NCBI RefSeq assembly: GCF_018785315.1
Contig: NZ_WQPN01000016.1
Location: 1 to 59,856, forward strand
Reading direction: 5' to 3'
DNA from: Clostridium sp. MCC353
GTDB lineage: Bacteria; Bacillota; Clostridia; Lachnospirales; Lachnospiraceae
DNA: 59,856 bases
The position numbers and the translations under genes are program-made. The first letter of the stretch is position 1, and the number at the start of each line of letters is the position of its first letter. Below are positions 42,307 through 50,626 of this stretch, piece after piece. Below the pieces are notes generated by a model. That model worked only from the letters and a program-made list of their open reading frames with translations. It was not told the DNA's origin and ran no database searches.

Positions 42307-43491
42307 TTATCCGCTGATTCCGGCTTCATCTATTCTGGTCACTGCATAGGCCAGGAGTTTTGTCCGGTCATACATTGTCTGCAAAATCCCATACTCTTTC
42401 CGGTTATGGGCAAATTCCCCTACAATTCCAAGCCCGTCTAAGGTTGGAACGCCGGCCGCCACGATATTGCCAGAATCTGATACGCCGCCTCTCTGGATTT
42501 TCCCGAATTCCGGCATATGAAGTTCTGACGCCAGTTCATTCATGAAATCACATAATTTTGAAATTTCTTCTGTCTCGTCATAGGGTACAAATCTGGCCAC
42601 ATCAAGCCGGTAGGAAGCGGCCGTTCCCGGAATATAGGAATGTTCAATTGCCTGGATGATTCCCTTATGCAGCCGTTCTCCCTCTTCCAGGGTTTTAAAA
42701 CGGATATCGACTGCAAATTCACAGTGATCCGGAATCGCGCTGCTTTGGGTGCCGCAGTGCATAATGCTGGGGGTTACAGAACTGCCCTTGTCTAAATTTT
42801 GAAGTTTGGCCATATCTGCGATTTTCAGAACCGCTTCCAGAAGGGCATTTTTTCCCGTAAGCACATCATTTCCCGCATGTCCGCCTACTCCCTCAACTGA
42901 AACAAAAAATGTGTGCTGGGTCTTCCGGCTTACCACCAGCCGGTTCTGCATATCCCCCGGCTCCATATTAAATCCGCAAAAGCAGCCTTTGCTCTCTTCA
43001 ATAATCGTCTGATCTGCCAGATTGCCTACATGATCTGCTTCTTCGTCCCCTACCAGAATCATTTTGACAGGGCGTTTGTCATATCCGATTGCATTTAAGG
43101 CTTTTGCGATATAGAGGGCCATCACATCCCCGCCCTTCATATCGATGACCCCGGGACCATAAATTTTCCCGTCCTCAATCCGGCACGCCGGAGTCCCGAA
43201 AGATCCGGTGCGGTAAACCGTGTCAAAATGCCCGGATAAAAGGATGGGTTCACCGGGACGGTCTTTACCCAAAACCGCTGAAACAATTCCGGCCCTGTCA
43301 GGCGCAACGTCGAATTTTTTCAGCTCAAACCCTTCATCTTGCAGAAGTCCGCAAAAATACTCCATTGCTTTTTCCACATGTTCTTTTTCATCATATCTGC
43401 CTTCCAAGTTCACCAGATTTACTAACACCTGGTTCATCTCTTCCTTGTGTGCTTCGATATAGCTGTCAATTGCTTCATATTGTGTGCTCAT
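42307..43491 (-). CDS. M20 family metallopeptidase (CPG2-like)
   Basis: A 394-residue M20 zinc peptidase. Metal ligands are seen in LSGHFDTVY (His, Asp-x-x in the next segment GVIDMKGG), DEEADHVG (catalytic Glu pair), FNMEPG and the C-terminal FAHNRKEYG (His). The dimerisation domain lies at about 185-300. The closest type is glutamate carboxypeptidase/ArgE-like, acting on an acylated or dipeptidic amino acid in the cytoplasm. AGGAGAG precedes the ATG. It is first in an operon with nhaC and the PQ-loop protein, divergent from a LysR regulator that probably controls it. Confidence 0.92.
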   Translation of the reverse strand: MSTQYEAIDSYIEAHKEEMNQVLVNLVNLEGRYDEKEHVEKAMEYFCGLLQDEGFELKKFDVAPDRAGIVSAVLGKDRPGEPILLSGHFDTVYRTGSFGTPACRIEDGKIYGPGVIDMKGGDVMALYIAKALNAIGYDKRPVKMILVGDEEADHVGNLADQTIIEESKGCFCGFNMEPGDMQNRLVVSRKTQHTFFVSVEGVGGHAGNDVLTGKNALLEAVLKIADMAKLQNLDKGSSVTPSIMHCGTQSSAIPDHCEFAVDIRFKTLEEGERLHKGIIQAIEHSYIPGTAASYRLDVARFVPYDETEEISKLCDFMNELASELHMPEFGKIQRGGVSDSGNIVAAGVPTLDGLGIVGEFAHNRKEYGILQTMYDRTKLLAYAVTRIDEAGISG

Positions 43492-43681
43492 TATAAAACC
43501 CTCTCCTGTCTTTTTTTATCCGCTGCAGCGCTTGTAAGAAAATTATAACATCAGTAATTTCCAAACACCAATTCATTAAATTTCTGTCACTATTGATAAA
43601 ATGAATACCTGCTGTTATAATATTTTGTATATTTTGACGGAGCCGGGCCGCAGCAGATCAAACTTAAACAGGGGGGAATCC

Positions 43682-44602
43682 ATGGGATATAAAAACCTAA
43701 ATTATATTGTGGAAATTGCCAGACAACGCAACATCAGTAAAGCCGCAGAGAAGCTGTTTATTTCCCAGTCTGCGCTCAGTGTGTATCTGAAAAAATTGGA
43801 ACGGGAATTGGGGGTAGAGTTATTTATACGCAAAAACAATACGCTGACGCCTACCGTTGAGGGTGAGATGTTTGTAAATACTGCAAAAGAAATCCTCAAG
43901 TTAGAAAAGGACCTTTTCGACAAAATCAAGCCTGACGGCAGGGGTGTTTTTACCATAGGAATCTGTTCTGAATTGGCTGTAACCATGTTTACGCGGGTAT
44001 TATCTGATTTCAAAAAAAGCCACCCTGCTTTCAAGGCCAGTGTAACCGACGGCCGGACAGAACCTCTGATCACCAAATTAAATGAAGGGTTAGTGAAATG
44101 TATTATCGTTCCATCCACTCAGGAACATCCCGGAATCAGCCATCACTGTGAACTGTTAAAAGATGAAGAGTTGGTCTTTGTTCTCTCAAAGAACCATCCG
44201 CTGGCTGCCTTAGCTTCCGACGATTACGACCATCCGCCCAGGGTTGATGCCTCTGTGTTTAAGGACGCCGGTTTTATTCTGGCGCCATCCGACACCATTG
44301 AGGCGGAGATCATCCAACGGCTGTTCAATGACCATAACATAATACCGGAGATTCTTTTTGAAATTAACAGAACCCGGGACATCAGCCAGATGGTGCGGGA
44401 AGGAATGGGCATTTCCATTCAGCCGGAATACTGCGTTCCCAGGGATATGGAACTGGTGGTCTGCCGCCCTGAGCGGGCTTATCACCGTTATATGCACCTG
44501 ATTTACCGGGCCAATACCAGGCTGAGCAAAGAGGAAACCATGCTGCTGAAAAGCGTGAAACAGGCTTATCAGACCTGGTACACCGATTTCAAACATAAAT
44601 AA
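43682..44602 (+). CDS. LysR-family transcriptional regulator
   Basis: A 306-residue regulator with an N-terminal winged HTH (YIVEIARQRNISKAAEKLFISQSALSVYLKKLERELG) and a substrate-binding domain (FVLSKNHPLAAL, MVREGMGISIQPEYC). The ATG directly after a GGGGGGAATCC ribosome binding site is used; a frame 27 codons longer exists. The gene is divergent from the M20/nhaC/PQ-loop unit, the standard LysR arrangement, so it likely activates those genes in response to their substrate. Confidence 0.93.
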   Translation: MGYKNLNYIVEIARQRNISKAAEKLFISQSALSVYLKKLERELGVELFIRKNNTLTPTVEGEMFVNTAKEILKLEKDLFDKIKPDGRGVFTIGICSELAVTMFTRVLSDFKKSHPAFKASVTDGRTEPLITKLNEGLVKCIIVPSTQEHPGISHHCELLKDEELVFVLSKNHPLAALASDDYDHPPRVDASVFKDAGFILAPSDTIEAEIIQRLFNDHNIIPEILFEINRTRDISQMVREGMGISIQPEYCVPRDMELVVCRPERAYHRYMHLIYRANTRLSKEETMLLKSVKQAYQTWYTDFKHK

Positions 44603-44630
44603 AGATGGAGATCAGCTTCATGCTGAATTA

Positions 44631-44661
44631 AAAATGAGCGCGGACCTGCCGCGCTCATTTT
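44631..44661. terminator. Bidirectional terminator between LysR and GntR genes
   Basis: A perfect 13-base stem, AAAATGAGCGCGG/CCGCGCTCATTTT, with a five-base loop. A-rich and T-rich flanks allow termination of both convergent genes. Confidence 0.9.
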
Positions 44662-44679
44662 CTTAAAAAACAGTTCGTA

Positions 44680-45330
44680 TCACTTCTTAATTTTCTCCAA
44701 TGTATAAAGCCAATTGTTCCGCATCGCATCTTTTGCTCGTTTCAAATCCTGATTTTCCAATGCGGCAATGATCTCTTCGTGGGTTTGAGAGGAGATGACT
44801 TCTTTTTCCTTATAGAAGAGAATTTCAATCCTCTGCAGATGGCTTTTGAGGATTTTTGTAAATTCAGACATAAAATAACTGTTAATTTCATGGAGGAATA
44901 TATCATGAAACTGGTCGTCGAATCTCTGGATATTTTCAATATCACGGGTGTTTACGGCGATTGCAAAGGATTTATTGATCCTTTTTAACTGGTCAATGGT
45001 TTGAGGCGTGATATGCGGATAGGTCAGTTCTACGGCAAGAGACTGAAGTTCTGCCATGATCCTGTAGTTCTGCCCGGCTTCCTTCAGATCGATTGGAGAA
45101 ACCCGCGTTTCTTTTCCCGGATAAACCGTCACCAGTTTTTGATCTGCCAGAAGCTGCATGGCTTCGCGGACAGGGGTTCTGCTCACGGAAAAGTAATATG
45201 AAATTTCCTGATCGGAAATCCGCTCATCCGGCTGCAGTGTGCCGTTGATGATCCACTCACGGACTTGGGAATAAACCCTTTCTTTTGCTGTTTTCGGCTT
45301 TTCCGGTAAACTTTTTGATGGAATCGGCAT
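44680..45330 (-). CDS. GntR/FCD-family transcriptional regulator
   Basis: A 216-residue regulator with an N-terminal GntR winged HTH (VYSQVREWIINGTLQPDERISDQEISYYFSVSRTPVREAMQLLADQKLV) and a C-terminal all-helical FCD ligand domain (about 85-210, with FDDQFHDIFLHEINS metal-site histidines). GGGAG lies before the ATG. Its own upstream region and that of the divergent ammonia-lyase each carry a TGCNATATATCGCA operator, so it most likely represses both until an amino acid ligand binds. Confidence 0.94.
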   Translation of the reverse strand: MPIPSKSLPEKPKTAKERVYSQVREWIINGTLQPDERISDQEISYYFSVSRTPVREAMQLLADQKLVTVYPGKETRVSPIDLKEAGQNYRIMAELQSLAVELTYPHITPQTIDQLKRINKSFAIAVNTRDIENIQRFDDQFHDIFLHEINSYFMSEFTKILKSHLQRIEILFYKEKEVISSQTHEEIIAALENQDLKRAKDAMRNNWLYTLEKIKK

Positions 45331-45385
45331 ATGGAATCTCCCTTGTGCTTATTTTGAATATAGTATATCGGATTCGAAGAAGTTT

Positions 45386-45399
45386 TGCAATATATCGCA
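45386..45399. promoter_or_regulatory. GntR operator near its own gene
   Basis: TGCAATATATCGCA, a one-mismatch copy of the palindrome found in front of the ammonia-lyase gene, lies 56 bases before the GntR start. Confidence 0.7.
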
Positions 45400-45478
45400 T
45401 ACAATTTTAAAATTACTTCCAAAAAAGAGTTGGGAAATGGGATAAAATGCTGAATTTTTAAGAAATAAAAAGGATTTG

Positions 45479-45534
45479 TTGACAAGACATTCTTTTAAAA
45501 CTAATATTGGTATATTACATGCGATATATCGCAT
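45479..45534 (+). promoter_or_regulatory. dpaL promoter with GntR operator
   Basis: TTGACA and TAATAT with a 17-base spacer (45479-45507) are followed 12 bases later by the perfect 16-base palindrome ATGCGATATATCGCAT (45519-45534). A repressor on this site would cover the transcription start region. Confidence 0.8.
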
Positions 45535-45556
45535 ATTAGAGAAGGGAGAAATTGAT

Positions 45557-46765
45557 TTGAAACAAGAAATTAAAGCATTACATAGGGAAATCAACAGAAA
45601 AGGGGATGAGTGCCTGACCGTGCGGTTCGGGCCTGAACATGCCGGGAAAATTTTAGAATATCATAAAAGCTTTCCGGAATACCGGGTTACCCCGCTGGCG
45701 GATTTAAAGAATCTTGCAAAAGCATTGGGGGTACAATCCATCCATGTGAAAGACGAGAGTTACCGTTTCGGGTTAAATGCGTTTAAGGTTTTGGGCGGAA
45801 GCTATTGTATTGGCAGCTATATTGCCGAACTGCTGCAAATGGATCTTTCGGAACTGCCTTTTGAGAAGATTTCAGGCCGCTGGGTCAAAGAAAAATTGGG
45901 AGAGATCACATTTGTGACGGCAACCGACGGAAACCACGGGCGCGGAATCGCATGGACAGCCAGCCGTCTCGGTCAAAAAAGCGTAGTATATATGCCAAAA
46001 GGAAGCTCCCAGGAGCGGTTGGATAACATTAAGGCTTTGGGAGCAGAAGCTTTCATTACGGATTGGAACTATGATGACACAGTGAGATTTGCCAGTGAGC
46101 AGGCTGTGAAAAATGGCTGGATTATGGTTCAGGATACATCATGGGAAGGATATGAAAAGCTTCCGGGCTGGATTATGGAAGGCTATACGTCAATGGCATA
46201 TGAAGCGGCAGAACAGTTGGGGGATGAAAAACCTACGCACATTTTCCTTCAGGCCGGAGTCGGCGCGATGTCGGGGGCTTTGACAGGTTTCTTTGCAGAA
46301 CTTTACAAAAATGAAGAAATGCCGGTCATCACCATTGTAGAACCGGACCAGGCTGACTGCATGTACCGTACTGCCAAAGCGGACGATGGAACATTACACT
46401 TCGTGACAGGAGATATGCATACAATTATGGCCGGGCTGGCTTGCGGAGAACCTTGTACAATGGGCTGGAATATACTGAATGATTATGCATCCAATTTTGT
46501 TTCCATGCCGGATCATATCGCGGCCAAGGGGATGAGGATTTTAGGGAATCCCACTGGAAATGATCCAAAGGTGATTTCCGGGGAAAGCGGCGCGTCCACG
46601 TTAGGGCTTGTGGCGGAGGCGCTTCAGAACGAAAGCCTGGGCTGGCTGAAAGAACAGTTGAAATTGGATGAACATTCCAGAATTCTATGCTTTTCCACCG
46701 AAGGCGATACGGATAAGGAGAATTACCGGAAAATTGTCTGGGATGGGGCTTATCCGAGTTTTTAA
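45557..46765 (+). CDS. dpaL: Diaminopropionate ammonia-lyase
   Basis: A 402-residue PLP enzyme of the tryptophan-synthase-beta fold. The Schiff-base lysine is Lys77 in FGLNAFKVLGGSY, the same position as in E. coli YgeX, and ATDGNHGRGIAW, the asparagine loop, also matches. It converts 2,3-diaminopropionate to pyruvate and ammonia in the cytoplasm. A TTG start is chosen because GGGAG lies eight bases upstream and a longer frame would run into the promoter. A GntR operator controls it. In other bacteria it is linked to catabolism of amino acids or purine-derived compounds; here no such partners are adjacent. Confidence 0.94.
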   Translation: MKQEIKALHREINRKGDECLTVRFGPEHAGKILEYHKSFPEYRVTPLADLKNLAKALGVQSIHVKDESYRFGLNAFKVLGGSYCIGSYIAELLQMDLSELPFEKISGRWVKEKLGEITFVTATDGNHGRGIAWTASRLGQKSVVYMPKGSSQERLDNIKALGAEAFITDWNYDDTVRFASEQAVKNGWIMVQDTSWEGYEKLPGWIMEGYTSMAYEAAEQLGDEKPTHIFLQAGVGAMSGALTGFFAELYKNEEMPVITIVEPDQADCMYRTAKADDGTLHFVTGDMHTIMAGLACGEPCTMGWNILNDYASNFVSMPDHIAAKGMRILGNPTGNDPKVISGESGASTLGLVAEALQNESLGWLKEQLKLDEHSRILCFSTEGDTDKENYRKIVWDGAYPSF

Positions 46766-46774
46766 TGGAGACAG

Positions 46775-46812
46775 AAGGCTGTTCTGAATAATGCGTTCAG
46801 AACAGCCTTTTT
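46775..46812. terminator. Terminator after dpaL
   Basis: A perfect 14-base stem, AAGGCTGTTCTGAA/TTCAGAACAGCCTT, with a seven-base loop and a T run. It separates dpaL from the convergent PTS-like gene. Confidence 0.9.
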
Positions 46813-46848
46813 GGTCCCAGGAAATGATCCTGTCAAACTTATAATCCT

Positions 46849-47871
46849 CTATAAATCTAATTTCAAATCCCCAAGCTTAATCCATTCCATCTTCCTGAGC
46901 ACTTCACCGAAAACCAACGTCAGTCCGGCCGGAAGCACGAAACATACCAGCAGAATGGCTGTCCACATGCGGCTTCCCCCGCCCATGGCGGTATAGACGC
47001 CGATGGGGCCTACCAGCCCGCAGGTTCCCATGCCGGCTCCGGTGGGGATGTTCTGCATCTGGAATACCACGGTGGCAATGGGCCCGGTGACCATGGAAGC
47101 CAAGGTCGGAGGAATCCATGTTTTGGGATTCTTCACGATGTTGCCCATCTGGAGCATGGAAGTTCCCAGCCCCTGTGCCAGCAGGCCGCCAACTCCATTT
47201 TCACGGAAGCTGAGAACTGCGAATCCGACCATCTGGGCGCAGCATCCTGCGGTGGCGGCGCCTCCAGCAAGGCCGTCAAGCCCCAGCATAATGCAGATTG
47301 CGGCGCTGCTGATCGGCAAGGTTAACGCGATGCCGATTAACGCGGATACCAGTATGCCCATTGCAAAAGGCTGCATTTCGGTGGCGGTTTTTACCAGATT
47401 GCCGAATGCGGTCATGAATGCGGAAACGCCGGGGCCTACAAACTGGGCCATGAGCACGCCGGAGATGATGGTCACGCCGGGAGTGACCAGAATATCCACC
47501 CTGGTTTCTTTGGAGACAATTTTTCCAAGTTCAGCGGCAACAATGGTGGAAACCAGAGCGCCTACCGGCCCTCCTAACGCATTTCCTGCAATTCCTACTG
47601 TGGCTGCCGAGAAAAGCACCAGCTGAGGGGCCCCAAGAGCATGAGCGATGGACACGCCAAGAGCAGCACCGGTAGCGCTTTTTGCGTAGTCTGCAATTGT
47701 TGTAAATAGTTCCACGTGGGTTTTTTCGCCTAAAGTGGCAAAGATTGTACCGATCAGCAGGGAGGCAAATAAACCAAATGCCATCGCTCCAAGTGCATCG
47801 ATCAGATACGTTTTGACTGTGATGTTTACGTTTTTCCGTTTTAAGAATCCTTTTACGCCTGTCTGTTCCAT
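46849..47871 (-). CDS. PTS transporter subunit IIC-like membrane protein (PfoR-like)
   Basis: A 340-residue polytopic protein with about nine helices, rich in Gly and Ala. FGLFASLLIGTIFATLGE, GVSIAHALGAPQLVLFSAATVGIAGNALGG and GAGMGTCGLVGPIGVYTAMGG are typical of the PTS_EIIC_2/PfoR family. No IIA or IIB domain is fused or adjacent, so it may be a permease or sensor rather than a working PTS. AGGAGAG precedes the chosen ATG; a longer frame adds 28 residues with no membrane segment. The substrate is unknown. Confidence 0.82.
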   Translation of the reverse strand: MEQTGVKGFLKRKNVNITVKTYLIDALGAMAFGLFASLLIGTIFATLGEKTHVELFTTIADYAKSATGAALGVSIAHALGAPQLVLFSAATVGIAGNALGGPVGALVSTIVAAELGKIVSKETRVDILVTPGVTIISGVLMAQFVGPGVSAFMTAFGNLVKTATEMQPFAMGILVSALIGIALTLPISSAAICIMLGLDGLAGGAATAGCCAQMVGFAVLSFRENGVGGLLAQGLGTSMLQMGNIVKNPKTWIPPTLASMVTGPIATVVFQMQNIPTGAGMGTCGLVGPIGVYTAMGGGSRMWTAILLVCFVLPAGLTLVFGEVLRKMEWIKLGDLKLDL

Positions 47872-48244
47872 ATGTAACTCTCCTTTTACTTTTACTCCCG
47901 GGCGGCGTTTGGGCGGATGGCCTTTCATGCGTACATGATGAACCGGCTGCTGCAAACGGTCCGCGGGAACTGCCTCTTATGAGGTAAATAAAGATCATAT
48001 ATGGGATATACGGGCACACATTTGACTACTAAGAGAAGAACTTCTTCCCTTTGTTTCCCTAGTCAAAGCAGTTGAGACATATATTAGCATAGAAAATTAA
48101 AAATTCCTAGCTTTTTTATAAAAAAAGCATAAAATAGTTAAAAAAATAACAATCATTGGGGAAAATGACGCATAGTATTATAAAGATGTATATGTTACAA
48201 TGAAAACAAGGATCTGATTATGAGAGCGGAGACAGATTTGCTGA
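47872..48244. other. Gap between PTS-like and zinc-ribbon genes
   Basis: Divergent promoter space of about 370 bases, AT-rich toward the right. A TACAAT at 48196-48201 could be a -10 box for the rightward gene, but no matching -35 is seen. I find no gene or strong structure. Confidence 0.3.
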
Positions 48245-48251
48245 ATGGGAT

Positions 48252-48359
48252 ACAAAATAGATAACAAAATAGATAATAAAGCAGATAACAGAGCAGATAA
48301 CAAAACAGATAACAAAACAGATAACAAAACAGATAACAAAACAGATAACAGAGCAGATC
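48252..48359 (+). repeat. Nine 12-bp tandem repeats
   Basis: Nine consecutive copies of a 12-base unit, mostly ACAAAACAGATA with a few substitutions (T for C, GAG for AAA). The four central units are identical, so recent copy-number change is likely. Being a multiple of three, it keeps frame and would encode repeats of Asp-Asn-Lys-Thr if the gene starts upstream of it; otherwise it is leader RNA. Confidence 0.95.
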
Positions 48360-48373
48360 AGACGGAGGTCAGA

Positions 48374-48811
48374 ATGAAAAAACGTATATGCCCGGTATGT
48401 GATCATGAAATGCATTCCGCACATTACTGCAGAATCTGCAGGTCATGGGTAAAGGAGCCATACATAAGAGAAGTCAGGTATTATCTAAATGAAACACATC
48501 CAAAAGAGGAGACTGACTGCAGCTATCACAATGATTCGAATCCGGCTCCCGCTGGCCGGGGCGCGGTTCCGGCAAAGGTATTTCCGGGCACGCAAAAGCC
48601 GCCGGGAACCTTTTATTCTTCTGAAAAGCCGGCAGCACCGCCACCGACACGCGCCGGAGAACGGCAGCAGCCGGGCGGGGAGATGGAAAAACGAAAGCCG
48701 GGATCGAGACTGCGCCTGGTTTTATGGCTGTTTTTATTTATCTATGTGATCATGCCGCTTTTTGGTTCGCTGATCGGCACAATTACATATTTTTTCAGAC
48801 ATTTATTCTAA
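48374..48811 (+). CDS. Zinc-ribbon protein with C-terminal membrane anchor
   Basis: About 145 residues from an ATG five bases after GGAGG. The first segment is a Cys4-type zinc ribbon (CPVCDHEM, then HYCRICRSWV). A Pro/Ala/Gly-rich linker and one hydrophobic helix (about 118-140) follow. An in-frame ATG at 48245 would add 43 residues made of Asp-Asn-Lys-Thr repeats but has a poorly spaced ribosome binding site. The protein resembles the many tail-anchored zinc-ribbon proteins of Clostridia, and its function is unknown. It precedes the YdeI-like gene by about 46 bases. Confidence 0.7.
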   Translation: MKKRICPVCDHEMHSAHYCRICRSWVKEPYIREVRYYLNETHPKEETDCSYHNDSNPAPAGRGAVPAKVFPGTQKPPGTFYSSEKPAAPPPTRAGERQQPGGEMEKRKPGSRLRLVLWLFLFIYVIMPLFGSLIGTITYFFRHLF

Positions 48812-48857
48812 TGATTGGTTGATGTGGCAAGAGACGGAAAATGGAGGGATAATAAGC

Positions 48858-49421
48858 GTGAATGATGCTTTGTGCTTTACAACACGGGAAGAATTTAGAA
48901 ACTGGCTTTCGGATAACTGCCGGTCCAGTGAGGGAGTTTGGCTGTTATTTGGAAAAACTAAGGAATTGACCACCATAAAAGCGGGAGAAGCGTTGGAAGA
49001 GGCTTTGTGTTTCGGCTGGATCGACGGCTTGATGAAACGTGTAGACCAGAACTCTTATGTGAAATATTTTTCTTTACGCCGCAATAACAGCAAATGGTCT
49101 GAAAAGAACAAGACGCTGGCCGTCAGTTTGGAAAAACGGGGATTGATGACTGAATCCGGCAGGGAGAAAATAGAAGAGGCTAAGAAAAACGGCCAATGGG
49201 ATAAGGCTGGCAAACCTTCTGCAGTGACGGAAGACCAAATTGAAATGGTCAGCGGTTTATTGAAGGAAAATGAGGAGGCATATACTAATTTTCAGGGCAT
49301 GTCTCCGTCTGTGAAGAAAACGTATACCAGGGCGTATTTAGATGCCAAGACGGACGAAGGGCGCAAAAAACGGCTGGCGTGGATGATAGAGCGTTTAGAA
49401 AAGAACTTAAAACCCATGTGA
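48858..49421 (+). CDS. YdeI/OmpD-associated family protein
   Basis: A 187-residue protein of the YdeI/OmpD-associated family. LCFTTREEFRNWLSDNCRSSEGVWLLFGK, the EALEEALCFGWIDGLMKRVD segment and YFSLRRNNSKWSEKN are characteristic, as is the C-terminal RLAWMIERLEKNLKPM. The biochemical role is not known; family members have been linked to stress or antimicrobial tolerance. A GTG start nine bases after GGAGGG is used rather than an ATG 13 codons upstream without such a site. Confidence 0.85.
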   Translation: MNDALCFTTREEFRNWLSDNCRSSEGVWLLFGKTKELTTIKAGEALEEALCFGWIDGLMKRVDQNSYVKYFSLRRNNSKWSEKNKTLAVSLEKRGLMTESGREKIEEAKKNGQWDKAGKPSAVTEDQIEMVSGLLKENEEAYTNFQGMSPSVKKTYTRAYLDAKTDEGRKKRLAWMIERLEKNLKPM

Positions 49422-49540
49422 CAGAGACGATCCGCCTTCAGAGGATGTGTAAAAATGAGAAATATCAGGACTTTTACTGATGCTTGGGAAGCGGCGGTAA
49501 AAGTCTTTCTTATTTCATAGAAAGTTATATAGCCCAAACT

Positions 49541-49640
49541 GCCTTTTGCGGTATATTTGTCCCGAATTAAGTTACCCATCCGGGATAAATCTCCCGCAAA
49601 CTATGAGGCATAGCGTTCAGGAAGCAATTTTCAGGCATAC
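49541..49640. repeat. Hairpin repeat, degraded copy
   Basis: TTTGCGGTATATTTGTCCCG pairs imperfectly with CGGGATAAATCTCCCGCAAA, and the segment ends with GAAGCAATTTTCAG. The same words occur in the fuller copy after the PAP2 gene. The outer inverted ends seen there are not evident here. The other bases between the YdeI-like gene and metF hold only the metF promoter. Confidence 0.7.
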
Positions 49641-49656
49641 GATGGTTAAAAAAATT

Positions 49657-49685
49657 TTGCAACATTTGGAATTTTTTAGTATAAT
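49657..49685 (+). promoter_or_regulatory. metF promoter
   Basis: TTGCAA and TATAAT with a 17-base spacer, 32 bases before the gene start. I see no S-box or T-box in the short leader, so methionine control, if any, must act otherwise. Confidence 0.75.
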
Positions 49686-49717
49686 GGGGAGAAACAGTCA
49701 GAAGGAGATCAATGATT

Positions 49718-50575
49718 ATGAAAATAAAAGACATTTTAGGGCAGGGGAAACCCACTCTTTCGTTTGAAGTGTTTCCCCCAAAGACAGAAGATAAATATGA
49801 ATCCGTTGAGAAAGCGGCTTTGGAAATCGCAAAATTATCTCCTGCATTTATGAGTGTTACATACGGGGCGGGAGGGGGCACCAGCCGATATACGGTGGAT
49901 ATAGCTGCCGCGCTTCAGGAGCAGTGCCATGTAACTCCCCTTGCCCATTTGACCTGTGTTTCGTCTACTAAGGATAAGGTTCATCACGTACTGTCTGAAT
50001 TACAGGAAAAGAGGATTGAAAATGTGCTGGCGCTGCGCGGCGACATTCCAGCGGACGGGACCATTGCGAAGGATTACCGTTATGCGTCGGAATTGATTTA
50101 TGAGATCAAGCAGTCTGGAGATTTCTGCATCGGCGCGGCATGTTATCCGGAAGGCCATGTGGAATCAGTGAATAAAACCGCGGATATTCAGCATTTAAAG
50201 GAAAAAGTGGAAGCAGGCTGTGATTTTGTAACTACGCAGATGTTTTTTGACAACAATATTCTATATAATTATCTGTACCGGATCCGTGAAAAGGGGATCA
50301 CGGTGCCGGTGGTGGCCGGGATCATGCCGGTTACCAATGTGGCCCAGATTAAGAGGATCTGTTCTATGTCAGGCACCTATCTTCCTTCCCGGTTTAAAGC
50401 CATTGTGGACCGGTTTGGAGAGAACCCGGCGGCTATGAAACAGGCGGGAATCGCTTATGCTACGGAGCAGATTATCGATTTGATCGCCAATGGAGTAAAC
50501 GGCATCCACGTATATTCCATGAATAAGCCTGAGGTGGCGGCCAGAATTAAAGAGAGTTTGTCGGAGATTATATAA
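49718..50575 (+). CDS. metF: Methylenetetrahydrofolate reductase
   Basis: A 285-residue MetF. The N-terminal SFEVFPPKTEDK holds the conserved Glu; SVTYGAGGG, LAHLTCVS, ALRGD and the late DFVTTQMFFDNN are standard flavin and folate-site segments. It reduces 5,10-methylene-THF to 5-methyl-THF in the cytoplasm. An ATG two codons upstream is an equally possible start, with GGAG four bases before it. It sits 51 bases ahead of metH, so the methyl donor and its user are made together. Confidence 0.96.
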   Translation: MKIKDILGQGKPTLSFEVFPPKTEDKYESVEKAALEIAKLSPAFMSVTYGAGGGTSRYTVDIAAALQEQCHVTPLAHLTCVSSTKDKVHHVLSELQEKRIENVLALRGDIPADGTIAKDYRYASELIYEIKQSGDFCIGAACYPEGHVESVNKTADIQHLKEKVEAGCDFVTTQMFFDNNILYNYLYRIREKGITVPVVAGIMPVTNVAQIKRICSMSGTYLPSRFKAIVDRFGENPAAMKQAGIAYATEQIIDLIANGVNGIHVYSMNKPEVAARIKESLSEII

Positions 50576-50626
50576 AAAATGGGGGAGTTATATGAGTACG
50601 ACAAAATTGTAGGAGGAAATGATAAG

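Noticed and set aside
48252-48359. CRISPR-like array
   Set aside because: Units are only 12 bases with no spacers, and no cas gene is present.
48218-48424. Minus-strand frame with Val-Ile-Cys-Phe repeats opposite the 12-bp array
   Set aside because: It is an antisense reading of the repeats with no ribosome binding site; the plus strand has the zinc-ribbon gene.
48520-48560. tRNA T-arm-like word GATTCGAATCC
   Set aside because: No acceptor or anticodon arms surround it, and it lies within the zinc-ribbon coding frame.
49422-49717. SAM (S-box) riboswitch before metF
   Set aside because: No S-box core or terminator is visible; the gap holds a repeat fragment and a plain promoter.
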